This document shows positions 1-7,533 of a stretch of 18,391 bases of DNA, in pieces. Source of the DNA: Marinospirillum sp. (GTDB lineage: Bacteria; Pseudomonadota; Gammaproteobacteria; Pseudomonadales; Halomonadaceae). Below the pieces are notes generated by a model. That model was not told the DNA's origin. It saw only the letters and a program-made list of their open reading frames with translations, and made no database searches. Each line of letters opens with the position of its first letter. The first letter of the stretch is position 1. A program made the position numbers and the translations under genes. The stretch lies in contig SKHR01000111.1 in NCBI GenBank assembly GCA_007116865.1, forward strand, positions 1 to 18,391. Reading direction: 5' to 3'.

Positions 1-1
1 A

Positions 2-157
2 GTATTGAAAGTTTCAGGCACACCCTTGCGTTTTGAGTTTCGCAGTGGCGACAACCCCTATGCACCTGAAGCGAAAACCAGCCGTGAACAAGCCAAAGCC
101 CGTCAGCTCCAGCTCACCAAATCCTCTCGTGAAGCAAGGCGACGTAAACGCCGCTAG
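2..157 (+). CDS. der: Ribosome-associated GTPase Der (EngA), C-terminal end only
   Basis: The open frame from the window edge to a TAG stop encodes the last 51 residues of a protein. It reads VLKVSGTPLRFEFRSGDNPY and then a long basic tail ending EARRRKRR. The segment with GTP-L-R-F-E-F and G-D-N-P-Y matches the end of the C-terminal KH-like domain of Der, a double-GTPase protein that acts in maturation of the 50S ribosomal subunit. The Arg/Lys-rich tail after that domain is typical of proteobacterial Der. The two GTPase domains lie outside the window, so the call rests on this short C-terminal match. The same strand continues into the FapA-like gene after 249 bases that contain a hairpin. 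Confidence 0.8.
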   Translation, partial: VLKVSGTPLRFEFRSGDNPYAPEAKTSREQAKARQLQLTKSSREARRRKRR

Positions 158-200
158 CTCCCTTTTTTCTCCGACACCTCTCTAGGTTTCCAGCGCTCCT

Positions 201-242
201 GCCCTTATTATTTATTTTTGTTCATAAATAAATAATAAGGGC
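201..242 (+). terminator. Perfect 17-bp AT-rich inverted repeat after der, possible terminator
   Basis: The arms are 201-217 (gcccttattatttattt) and 226-242 (its exact reverse complement), around an 8-base loop. The hairpin starts 43 bases after the der stop and could end der transcription. The stem is GC-rich only at its foot, and only a poor T-tract (atctttg) follows, so it is not a textbook intrinsic terminator. It reads almost the same on both strands. The rest of 158-406 shows no gene. I found no convincing promoter for the next gene there, only a weak TTGCAG near 316. Confidence 0.4.
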
Positions 243-406
243 ATCTTTGCGCTGCCCCATGTTTTTTTCCGGATAACCCCACTAAACTGATCTTTAATAT
301 CTGCTAAAACAGACATTGCAGTAACAGTCATAAATAATGCATGATTAAGCCTGACCTTCTGAACAGGCCTCTAAACTCGGACTTCTGAAAAAGCTGGGCG
401 CTACGG

Positions 407-2083
407 ATGATAGATGACCTTGACAGTCAAGTAACGGACACCACCGCGCTGCTCTCTCCTCAAGAGCTTGGCCTGAGCTTTCGCTTGGAAAATCAGGATG
501 ATTTATGGGTCAGCTTCTCGCCCAATGAAGCCAGTCGCGAGTTATCCAAGGAGGAGCTCAATCAGCTCATGAATAGCGCTGGCTATACTGCCGACGAGTT
601 TCCTGTTAAATCCGAAGCTGCAGCAGTTCTGCTTGACAGCATGCGACGCCGCGAACCCATCGAACTCTGTATCAGCCAGCCCATTGATGCCCGCGTTGAA
701 CTTTTTCTCAGCGAGGACAAACTCCTTGCGGGCATGGTACTGCATGGCGCCCAAGGTCGCGGCAAAGCCATGGATCGTAATGGCATTAACGAAGCACTAA
801 AAAAAGCCAAGGTTTCCCGTGGCCTGCTGGAGGATGTGTTAGAAAAACTCACCAGTCAGGAACTCCATAAAGAGCTGCTCAACACTAGTCAGGTGTACTG
901 CACGGTGATCGCCTATGGGGAAAGTTTTCACAATGGTGAAGATGCGCGCATTGAAATGCTGGTTCCTAGTGCCTCGGATCGCCGCCCCCAGCAGCTGGAT
1001 TCTGGGCGTGTTGATTTTTTTGAGAAGGGAGACTTTCCCTTTGTCGCCCCGGACACCCCCCTGGTTCGACGCTACCCGGCAACCAAAGGAAAGTCCGGCT
1101 GGACCGTGACCGGTAAAACGCTCAAAGCACGGGATGGCAAAGACCTGCAGGTCACCTTAAAAGACGCCACGGTGAAGGTCGCTGAGGCCGATGAGAATCT
1201 CTACTTATCGACAGTTTCGGGCATGCCGGTGATCACCGAGCGCGGTGTGCACGTTGAAGAGCTACTCAAACTCGACAAGGTCGATCTGGATACCGGACAT
1301 GTGCGCTTCAAGGGCAGCATAGAAATCACCGGTGACGTTCGTGATGAGATGGAAATCATTGCCAGTGGTGACATTAAAATTGGCGGCGTGGTCGATGCGG
1401 CCACCATAAAAGCCGCAGGCAATATTGAAATCCTCGGTGGCGTGATCGGCCATAAAGATGCCAAAACCAGCCGTAAGGCTCGGCTTTTTGCCAAGTGCAA
1501 TATCAGTGTTCGCTTTGCCCATGAGGCGGTATTGGAAGCCCAGCAGGATATTCTGGTCGGCAATCAGGTGATGCATTCCGAGTTGACTGCTGGGGGCAGC
1601 ATCACCATCCAGGGCAAGGGACAGGCGGTCGGTGGCAAGCTCAAAGCGGTGGATAAGATCGAGGCTAATACCACCGGAGCGTTTGCTTTTGTCGAAACCC
1701 GACTGGAGGTCGGTGAGTGTCAGCAACTACAGGATCAGTACACCCACCTGATGGATCAAATGGCCCATCTGGACGAGCAAAAATACCAGCTCATGGAAAT
1801 TGCCCGCAACCTGCGCGCCAAAGGGCGTGAAGAGCTCAACAAGAAAAAACCCGCACTGGTCAAAGCCAAAGAGCAGATTCAAAGCAAATATGAACACCTG
1901 AACGCTCAGATCAGTGAGGTCGAAGAGGCATTACAGCGTTATTATTCAGCGCGGGTGATCGTGCATCGCAAAGCCTTCCCTGGCACCCTGATTTTCATCG
2001 CAGGACAACGCTTTGATGTCAATAAAGAGCTGGAACACGTCACTTTTATTCTGCAGGATGACCGCATTCAAACCCGTCACTGA
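407..2083 (+). CDS. fapA: FapA/DUF342-family polymer-forming protein
   Basis: This 558-residue protein belongs to the DUF342/FapA family (flagellar assembly protein A). Residues about 215-245 carry the family's PATKGKSGWTVTGKTL block. Residues about 290-435 form a run of short glycine-spaced beta strands (GHVRFKGSIEITGDVRD, SGDIKIGGVVD, GGSITIQGKG), as expected for the right-handed beta-helix core. Residues about 437-512 are charged and heptad-like (probable coiled coil), and a short C-terminal beta region follows. There is no signal peptide or membrane segment, so it should be cytosolic. In Vibrio, FapA has been linked to flagellation and to the phosphotransferase system. Here no flagellar gene is nearby, so the role is inferred from family alone. 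The ATG at 407 is the first plausible start, and the ribosome site before it is weak. The gene ends 7 bases inside the convergent dld gene. Confidence 0.82.
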   Translation: MIDDLDSQVTDTTALLSPQELGLSFRLENQDDLWVSFSPNEASRELSKEELNQLMNSAGYTADEFPVKSEAAAVLLDSMRRREPIELCISQPIDARVELFLSEDKLLAGMVLHGAQGRGKAMDRNGINEALKKAKVSRGLLEDVLEKLTSQELHKELLNTSQVYCTVIAYGESFHNGEDARIEMLVPSASDRRPQQLDSGRVDFFEKGDFPFVAPDTPLVRRYPATKGKSGWTVTGKTLKARDGKDLQVTLKDATVKVAEADENLYLSTVSGMPVITERGVHVEELLKLDKVDLDTGHVRFKGSIEITGDVRDEMEIIASGDIKIGGVVDAATIKAAGNIEILGGVIGHKDAKTSRKARLFAKCNISVRFAHEAVLEAQQDILVGNQVMHSELTAGGSITIQGKGQAVGGKLKAVDKIEANTTGAFAFVETRLEVGECQQLQDQYTHLMDQMAHLDEQKYQLMEIARNLRAKGREELNKKKPALVKAKEQIQSKYEHLNAQISEVEEALQRYYSARVIVHRKAFPGTLIFIAGQRFDVNKELEHVTFILQDDRIQTRH

Positions 2084-4917
2084 TCTGCCGCTTCGCTGAC
2101 TTCATCCACCAGATAGAGAATGGATTGATAGGTGATGCCCGCGTGTTCTGACAAGCCAATTTCACAGGTGCGGCTATTGGAATAACCCGCTTCACAGCCG
2201 CGCACTTCTTCAGCCAGATCCTGCAGGGCAGAAGCATTCAGTTCTGGCTGCTGGAATCCACGATCGCCTCCAAACCCACAACAGGTGACGGACGCTGGCA
2301 ACACCACCGTCTCGGCACAGGCCTGTGCCAGGCGCAAAAGCAAATCACCCTTACCCTGACGTGTGGTTGCACAGGTCACGTGCAGGGCGATTCGAGCAGG
2401 TTTGCGCACCAGCTTCAGCCGGGGCAACACCTCGGTGGCCACAAATTCACTGGCTTCACGCATATCCAGCGCGACCCGACCGGCTTCATGACTGCGCAAA
2501 TCACAGGGGCTGGTGTCGGTGATCACCGGCCAGCGACCGGATTCTGAGGCATCCAGTAAAGCCGCCATCAGGTCCGCTTGTTTTTGATTGGCGATCTCAT
2601 ACAGGCCCTGGGATTTAAAGGGTAAACCACAGCAGAGAGCGTCAATCTGAGCGGGCAGGATGACCCGATAACCTGCCTTGTGCAACAGGTTGATGGTCAC
2701 TTCACTCAAGCTAGGTTGCTCAGCCGCTGAACCCACGGGATTGCCAAACACCCGACTGGCACAGGATGGCCAGTAAACCACCGCCGGTGCCTGGGCATCC
2801 CTGGGTGCGGGTGTCTGGGGGCGGATTTGCTTCAATGGCCGTGCCGCCTGCGGCAAACCGGGCCGCCAGTGACCAACTGCACTGAGGCCGAGTTTTCGCA
2901 AACCGTTCAGGCTGGTTTGCATACCTTGATCACCCAGAACTTGACGCCCAATCTTGGCCGCCTTGAGTCCGACTCGTGCCATCTGGGTGACCCCATCAAA
3001 GTGACGGGCGATCCACGCGGCCTTGCCCTGGTGTTTCAGGCTCTGCTCACGTCGCAGGGCGCGCACCAGGTCTCCGGTATTAATACCAACCGGGCACTGG
3101 GTGGAACACAAACCATCGGCGGCACAGGTATCCAGGCCCTGGTACTGGTAGGCATCCGCCAGGGCATCAATAGCGCTCTGCGCTTCACCCGCCTGGCGGC
3201 GCCGCTGCAGTTCGCGCCAGATCACGATGCGCTGACGCGGTGTCAGGGTCAAACGCCGTGACGGACAAACCGCCTCACAGAAACCACACTCAATGCACTT
3301 ATCCACCAAGGCATGGGCTTGGGGCAGGGGCTTGAGGTTTTGCAAATGAATGCGCGAATCATCGGATAAAATCACATCGGGGTTCAGCAGGTTGGCTGGA
3401 TCAAACAAGGACTTGAGGCGTTTCATCACCGCATAGGCTTCGCTGCCCCATTCCAGTTCCACGTAAGGCGCCATATTACGGCCAGTACCGTGCTCGGCCT
3501 TGAGTGAACCACCGTACTTGACCGCGACGAGTTGAGCCACCTCATCCATAAGCCCTTCATAACGCGTCACTTCAGCAGGATCATCAAATCCCTGAGTGAA
3601 CACAAAGTGCAGGTTGCCTTCCAGCGCATGACCAAAAAGAATCGCCTCGTCATAACGATACTTGTGTAACAGGTCTTGCAGGGCTTCAACCCCTTCGGCC
3701 AGATGCGCCAGTGGGAAAGCCACATCCTCAATGATCACCGTGGTGCCGATCACCCGCTCGGCTCCGACAGCAGGAAAAGTCCCTTTGCGGACTTTCCAGT
3801 AAAGCTCGTAGGTCTTGGGATCGGTTGTGAAATCAATCGGTTCCAGCGGGGTCATCCCCACCAGGGCGGCTTTGACCTGAGTGATATTTTGCTGCAAATG
3901 GGTCGTGTCCTGCCCACGCACATCAACCAGCAGGGCCGCAGCCTGAGGCGGCAGGGCTTTTAGCGTGTCCGGCATGCCGGGCATGGATTCAACCGCCCTC
4001 AAAGCGGCTCGATCCAATAGCTCCACCGCAGCCACGGGGGTCGGCTTCATTGCCGTGGTTGCACGACAGGCAGAAGCCATATCCGCAAAATAAATCAGCG
4101 CGGCGGCTTTGTGTGGATGATCCTCAACCGTGTGATAGGTGATTTCACTGATAAAACCCAGGGTGCCCTCTGAGCCGATCAACAGATGTTTCAAAATCTC
4201 CAGCGGATCTTCAAAATCGGTGAGGGCGTTTAAACTGTAGCCTGTGGTGTTTTTAAGTCGGTACTTGTGGCGAATTTTCTCAGCCAGCTTTGTGTTGGCA
4301 CGGGTTTCTTCACCCAGTTGGCGTAACTGCTGCAATAGCGACGCATGACTGTGCTGAAAAGCAGCCACCGAATCCGCATCCGCGGTATCTAGCAAAGTGC
4401 CATCGGCAAGAATAACGCGCAGATCCTTCACCGTATGGTAGGAGTTTTGTGCCGTACCACAGCACATGCCAGAGGCATTATTGGCGGCAATGCCACCGAT
4501 CATGCAGGCATTGATCGACGCCGGGTCCGGGCCAATTTTTCGCTGCAAACCAGCCAGTGCCTTGTTGGCTTGCGCACCGATCACTCCGGGCTGCAAGCGG
4601 ATCGCCTGCCCCTGATCGAGGATCTCACAACCTTTCCAGCCATTGCCCAGCTGCATCAACACTGAATCGGTGACCGCCTGACCTGACAGTGAAGTGCCCG
4701 CAGCGCGAAAAGTGATCGGCAAACCTCTGCGACCACAGGCGCTCAACAGCTGCTGCACCTCTTGCTCTGACTCAACCCGAACCACCAGTTCAGGAATCAA
4801 ACGATAAAAGCTGGCATCCGTCCCATACGCCAGACGGCGTAACTCATCGCGGATCAAGCGTTGGGGCGGAAAATGCTCCGCCAGTGCCTGATACAGCTCG
4901 GCGTAATCCGATGACAT
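2077..4917 (-). CDS. dld: FAD/Fe-S D-lactate dehydrogenase, Dld-II type
   Basis: This 946-residue fusion joins a GlcD-like FAD half to a GlcF-like iron-sulfur half. It would oxidise D-lactate to pyruvate and pass electrons to the respiratory chain at the inner face of the membrane. The FAD half shows RAAGTSLSGQ (71-80), GGIAANNASGM (141-151) and LIGSEGTLGF (246-255), and it ends with HGTGR (476-480) before the linker. The Fe-S half has CIECGFCEAVCP (Cys541, 544, 547, 551) and a second, slightly altered cluster C598-x5-C604-x3-C608. Two CCG motifs follow: LCCGLPF, then a CCGFGG near the C-terminus. The start at 4917 is chosen because AAGAGGTG lies 5-12 bases upstream; a longer frame back to 5004 has no such signal and non-conserved sequence. 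It is the last gene of the lactate operon, after lldP. Related FAD/Fe-S fusions of the YdiJ type act on 2-hydroxyglutarate, but the lactate neighbours favour D-lactate. Confidence 0.86.
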   Translation of the reverse strand: MSSDYAELYQALAEHFPPQRLIRDELRRLAYGTDASFYRLIPELVVRVESEQEVQQLLSACGRRGLPITFRAAGTSLSGQAVTDSVLMQLGNGWKGCEILDQGQAIRLQPGVIGAQANKALAGLQRKIGPDPASINACMIGGIAANNASGMCCGTAQNSYHTVKDLRVILADGTLLDTADADSVAAFQHSHASLLQQLRQLGEETRANTKLAEKIRHKYRLKNTTGYSLNALTDFEDPLEILKHLLIGSEGTLGFISEITYHTVEDHPHKAAALIYFADMASACRATTAMKPTPVAAVELLDRAALRAVESMPGMPDTLKALPPQAAALLVDVRGQDTTHLQQNITQVKAALVGMTPLEPIDFTTDPKTYELYWKVRKGTFPAVGAERVIGTTVIIEDVAFPLAHLAEGVEALQDLLHKYRYDEAILFGHALEGNLHFVFTQGFDDPAEVTRYEGLMDEVAQLVAVKYGGSLKAEHGTGRNMAPYVELEWGSEAYAVMKRLKSLFDPANLLNPDVILSDDSRIHLQNLKPLPQAHALVDKCIECGFCEAVCPSRRLTLTPRQRIVIWRELQRRRQAGEAQSAIDALADAYQYQGLDTCAADGLCSTQCPVGINTGDLVRALRREQSLKHQGKAAWIARHFDGVTQMARVGLKAAKIGRQVLGDQGMQTSLNGLRKLGLSAVGHWRPGLPQAARPLKQIRPQTPAPRDAQAPAVVYWPSCASRVFGNPVGSAAEQPSLSEVTINLLHKAGYRVILPAQIDALCCGLPFKSQGLYEIANQKQADLMAALLDASESGRWPVITDTSPCDLRSHEAGRVALDMREASEFVATEVLPRLKLVRKPARIALHVTCATTRQGKGDLLLRLAQACAETVVLPASVTCCGFGGDRGFQQPELNASALQDLAEEVRGCEAGYSNSRTCEIGLSEHAGITYQSILYLVDEVSEAADQ

Positions 4918-4939
4918 GCCATCACCTCTTAAAAAACCT

Positions 4940-4953
4940 GACCGCTGGCGGTC
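4940..4953 (-). terminator. Short GC hairpin with T6 just before dld
   Basis: On the - strand, GACCGCCAGCGGTC folds into a 5-6 bp GC stem. AGG and a run of six T follow (4931-4936), and the T-run abuts the dld ribosome site. It has the form of a weak intrinsic terminator or attenuator inside the operon. The stem is short, so efficiency would be partial at best. Confidence 0.35.
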
Positions 4954-4967
4954 GTCATGACCCAAAA

Positions 4968-4997
4968 CCACCCAAGGGCAAAACCGCCCCTGGGTGG
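4968..4997 (-). terminator. 12-bp hairpin between lldP and dld
   Basis: The arms 4968-4979 and 4986-4997 pair over 12 positions with one mismatch and enclose a 6-base loop. On the - strand TTTTGGG follows the stem. It begins 18 bases after the lldP stop. It could be a partial terminator, or an RNA-stabilising 3' end for the lut-lldP message that lowers dld relative to lldP. Confidence 0.42.
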
Positions 4998-5015
4998 CAA
5001 ACAATCAACCGGGGG

Positions 5016-6713
5016 TTAACCAGGCATCAGCCCATCCGTCACACCCAGGCCATACACCGCGATCATCGCGATGATGCCGGCAAACACCAGATAATAGAGG
5101 GTTGGGATCACCGTCATGCGCAGGGTTTGCCCTTCTCGACCCAACAGCCCCACGGTTGCCGATGCCGCCACCACATTGTGAATCGCGATCATATTACCAG
5201 CGGCCGCACCCACCGCCTGCATGGCCACCAATAACGCACTGGAAACCCCCAGAATCTCACCCACGCTGAACTGGAACTGCGCCAGCATCAGGTTTGACAC
5301 GGTGTTTGACCCTGCGATGAAAGCACCCAGTCCACCCACGGCCGGGGCAAAAAACGGATAAATTCCTCCCACCCCGTCAGCCACCAATTGAGCCATCGCG
5401 ATCGGCATCGAGGGCAAATCAGCCGCGTTGACACCCGAATTGATCAGAATCCGCACCATCGGAATGGTGAAGATCAAGACAAACCCAGCACCCAGCAGGG
5501 TTTTGGATGACTCACTCAAAGCAGCCTGTAGCTCTTTGAACTTCATTTGGTGCAGGACGTAGGTCAAAAGTACCACCATCACCATGATGCCACCGGGCAA
5601 ATACAGCGGCTGAATGCTGCCAGATACCCCGGCCTCTCCCAGAATATTGCTCCAGCCAAAGCTGACACTGGTCATCCAGTTTTTCAGCGGCTCGATCACC
5701 CGGGAAGCCACCAGAATGACCGCTAACAGCAGATAGGGAATCCAGGCTTTGAAACCCGACATCGGGAGTTTGCCGGCAATCTGATCCATTTTAATTTCAA
5801 GGTTGCCCATCCATTCTGCGGGCCAGTCTTTAGGGTCGGCAAAATCCCAGCTTTGTTTGGGCAGCAGAAAACCGGCTTTGGCCGCAGGCACCACGATGGC
5901 CAAACCAACCAGCGCACCGATCATGGAGGGAAATTCCGGGCCTAAAAAGACACCGGCTGCGGCATAGGGCAGCACAAACGCGAGACCGGCAAAAATCGCA
6001 AAAGGGGCGATCGCTAGTCCTTCCATCCAGGATTTATTCTTGCCAAAAAAGCGAGTCAGCATCGCACACATGAACAGCGGCATCAGCACCCCGACCAGCG
6101 CATGGGTGATCGCCACCTGAGAGGTGATCAACTGATAGAAAATCTCCCAGCTGGAGCCATTGGCGACCAACTGCTCACTGATCTGTGAGCGATCCAGACC
6201 GGCAGTCACCCCCACCACAATGGGCGTGCCCACGGCACCAAAAGACACCGGTGTTGACTGAATCATCATGCCGATCATCACCGCACCGAGTGCGGGAAAA
6301 CCCAAAGCGACCAGTAGCGGCGCAGCAACCGCTGCGGGGGTACCAAAACCTGAAGCCCCTTCAATAAAACAACCGAACAGCCAGGCCACGATCACAGCTT
6401 GAACCCGACGATCCGGTGAAATATTGGAAAAACCACCGCGAATGGCGGTGATCGCACCCGAATGCTTCAGCGTGTTCAGCAGTAAAATCGCGCCAAAAAT
6501 AATCCACAAGATACCGCCTGTCAGAATCAGGCCTTGCAGAGAAGAAGCGAGGATGCGGGTGAAGGACATCTCCCAGGCCAGCAGCCCGATCAGAGCGGTC
6601 ACGATGAAAACCAGCGGCATTGCCAGACGTGCGGGCCAGTTCAAACCCACCAGCAGGATGCCCGCCAGTACCAGTGGCGCAAAGGCCAGCAGGGACAAAA
6701 GCGTTTCGTTCAT
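5016..6713 (-). CDS. lldP: L-lactate permease, LctP/LldP family
   Basis: This is a 565-residue, very hydrophobic inner-membrane protein with roughly a dozen or more membrane segments over its whole length. It carries the LctP family signature GCFIEGASGFGTPAAVAAPL (residues 114-133) and the following STPVSFGAVGTP block (153-164). Near the C-terminus are the GGLGAFIAGSNTVSN and GAAAGNMIAIHN blocks, both typical of the family. It would import lactate (and possibly glycolate) with protons. The start at 6713 (MNETLL) is preferred because AGGA sits 8 bases before it. A GTG in frame at 6740 would only add nine polar residues. It lies between lutC (160 bases from its start) and dld (98 bases), in the same orientation, and should be part of the lut transcript or have its own weak promoter in the 6714-6873 gap. 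Confidence 0.92.
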   Translation of the reverse strand: MNETLLSLLAFAPLVLAGILLVGLNWPARLAMPLVFIVTALIGLLAWEMSFTRILASSLQGLILTGGILWIIFGAILLLNTLKHSGAITAIRGGFSNISPDRRVQAVIVAWLFGCFIEGASGFGTPAAVAAPLLVALGFPALGAVMIGMMIQSTPVSFGAVGTPIVVGVTAGLDRSQISEQLVANGSSWEIFYQLITSQVAITHALVGVLMPLFMCAMLTRFFGKNKSWMEGLAIAPFAIFAGLAFVLPYAAAGVFLGPEFPSMIGALVGLAIVVPAAKAGFLLPKQSWDFADPKDWPAEWMGNLEIKMDQIAGKLPMSGFKAWIPYLLLAVILVASRVIEPLKNWMTSVSFGWSNILGEAGVSGSIQPLYLPGGIMVMVVLLTYVLHQMKFKELQAALSESSKTLLGAGFVLIFTIPMVRILINSGVNAADLPSMPIAMAQLVADGVGGIYPFFAPAVGGLGAFIAGSNTVSNLMLAQFQFSVGEILGVSSALLVAMQAVGAAAGNMIAIHNVVAASATVGLLGREGQTLRMTVIPTLYYLVFAGIIAMIAVYGLGVTDGLMPG

Positions 6714-6761
6714 GTTATATTTCCTATCGCTTAAATGCACTTGTTATCGTTATTGATGACG

Positions 6762-6796
6762 CCCTGCTTTGAGTGCCGCAAACACCCAAAGCAGGG
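6762..6796. other. Strong hairpin between lutC and lldP
   Basis: ccctgcttt (6762-6770) pairs perfectly with aaagcaggg (6788-6796), and further G-C and T-A pairs inside lengthen the stem. In the operon's direction (- strand) no T-run follows, so it is more likely an mRNA processing or stability element than a terminator. On the + strand it is followed by ATTTTT, the layout of an intrinsic terminator for antisense transcription. No + strand gene precedes it. Nothing else was seen in the gap 6714-6873. Confidence 0.45.
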
Positions 6797-6873
6797 ATTT
6801 TTCGGAGCCTTGTTTTAACCTGGCCCTCTTGTTTTTCCTGCCCCTGTAAACAGAAGCAAAGAATTCCTGTCCG

Positions 6874-7533
6874 CTATTCCAGCAGCAATACAATCAGGGC
6901 TTTTGGCCCATGCACACCGTAGGCCAGCGTTTGCTCTATATCGGCGGTTTTAGACGGCCCGGAAATCAGCAGCGCATTGGTGGGCAGACCCTGTTCCACC
7001 CAGGCTTGCTCGCGCAGCACCTCATCAAACGTGGCGTAAATCTGCTTGGCCTGCAGCAACACAAAATGAACCGGGGGCACCAGACTCATTAGGCGGGGTT
7101 CATCCGCATCCGGCCACAAAATCAAAGAGCCGGTTTCTGCGATGCCACCCCGACAGCTAGTCAAGGCCGCATCCACCTGATTGAACAGGGTTTCTTTCCA
7201 TGCCTCTAGCGGCTGCTGATAACTCAGCAAACTGGGTAAGTCCTCGTGCCACTGTTCACGTAACGCCTGAGCCGGTGCTTTGTTTTCACTGAGCAGCAGG
7301 TTGTTGATCTGATGTTCAGCCAATAGGCGAATCAAAACCGGAATCCAGTGGTCTTCAGCGACGCGATGCACCTGACCCTGAACGGATTCTATTTTTTGCT
7401 GAAACCTTTCAATGCGTTCTTCCAGGCTCCAGTTTCGCTGGCGCACCACTGTAAAGTCTGATTCGGGCACCGCAAAATCCGCTGGGCGCCCCTGACGTAA
7501 ACGCTGAAGAATGGCTGCTCTGGCTTGATTCAT
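6874..7533 (-). CDS. lutC: Lactate utilization protein LutC (LldG)
   Basis: This 219-residue LUD-domain (DUF162) protein is the third subunit of the LutABC/LldEFG complex, which oxidises L-lactate to pyruvate. It shows the family motif GGIAETGSL (129-137). The C-terminal signature is SGPSKTADIEQ (191-201) followed by GVHGP (206-210). No cysteine clusters, signal peptide or membrane segments are present, as expected for LutC. Its start codon overlaps the lutB stop by 4 bases (TCAT on the + strand), which indicates translational coupling. The closing residues LIVLLLE are as in family members. Confidence 0.9.
   Translation of the reverse strand: MNQARAAILQRLRQGRPADFAVPESDFTVVRQRNWSLEERIERFQQKIESVQGQVHRVAEDHWIPVLIRLLAEHQINNLLLSENKAPAQALREQWHEDLPSLLSYQQPLEAWKETLFNQVDAALTSCRGGIAETGSLILWPDADEPRLMSLVPPVHFVLLQAKQIYATFDEVLREQAWVEQGLPTNALLISGPSKTADIEQTLAYGVHGPKALIVLLLE

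Noticed and set aside
158..406. Sigma54 promoter for the flagella-related fapA gene
   Set aside because: I checked the GG and GC spacing through the stretch and found no fitting pair.
2827..3261. 144-codon + strand open frame opposite dld
   Set aside because: It lies antisense to the Fe-S half of dld, and the product has no motifs.
4918..5004. 29-residue N-terminal extension of dld
   Set aside because: It would translate across both intergenic hairpins, and the ATG at 4917 has a strong AAGAGGTG just upstream.
6714..6873. Separate sigma54 promoter or GntR box before lldP
   Set aside because: No GG-N10-GC pair with supporting bases and no TTGGTNNNACCAA box was found in this gap. Only the hairpin stands out.
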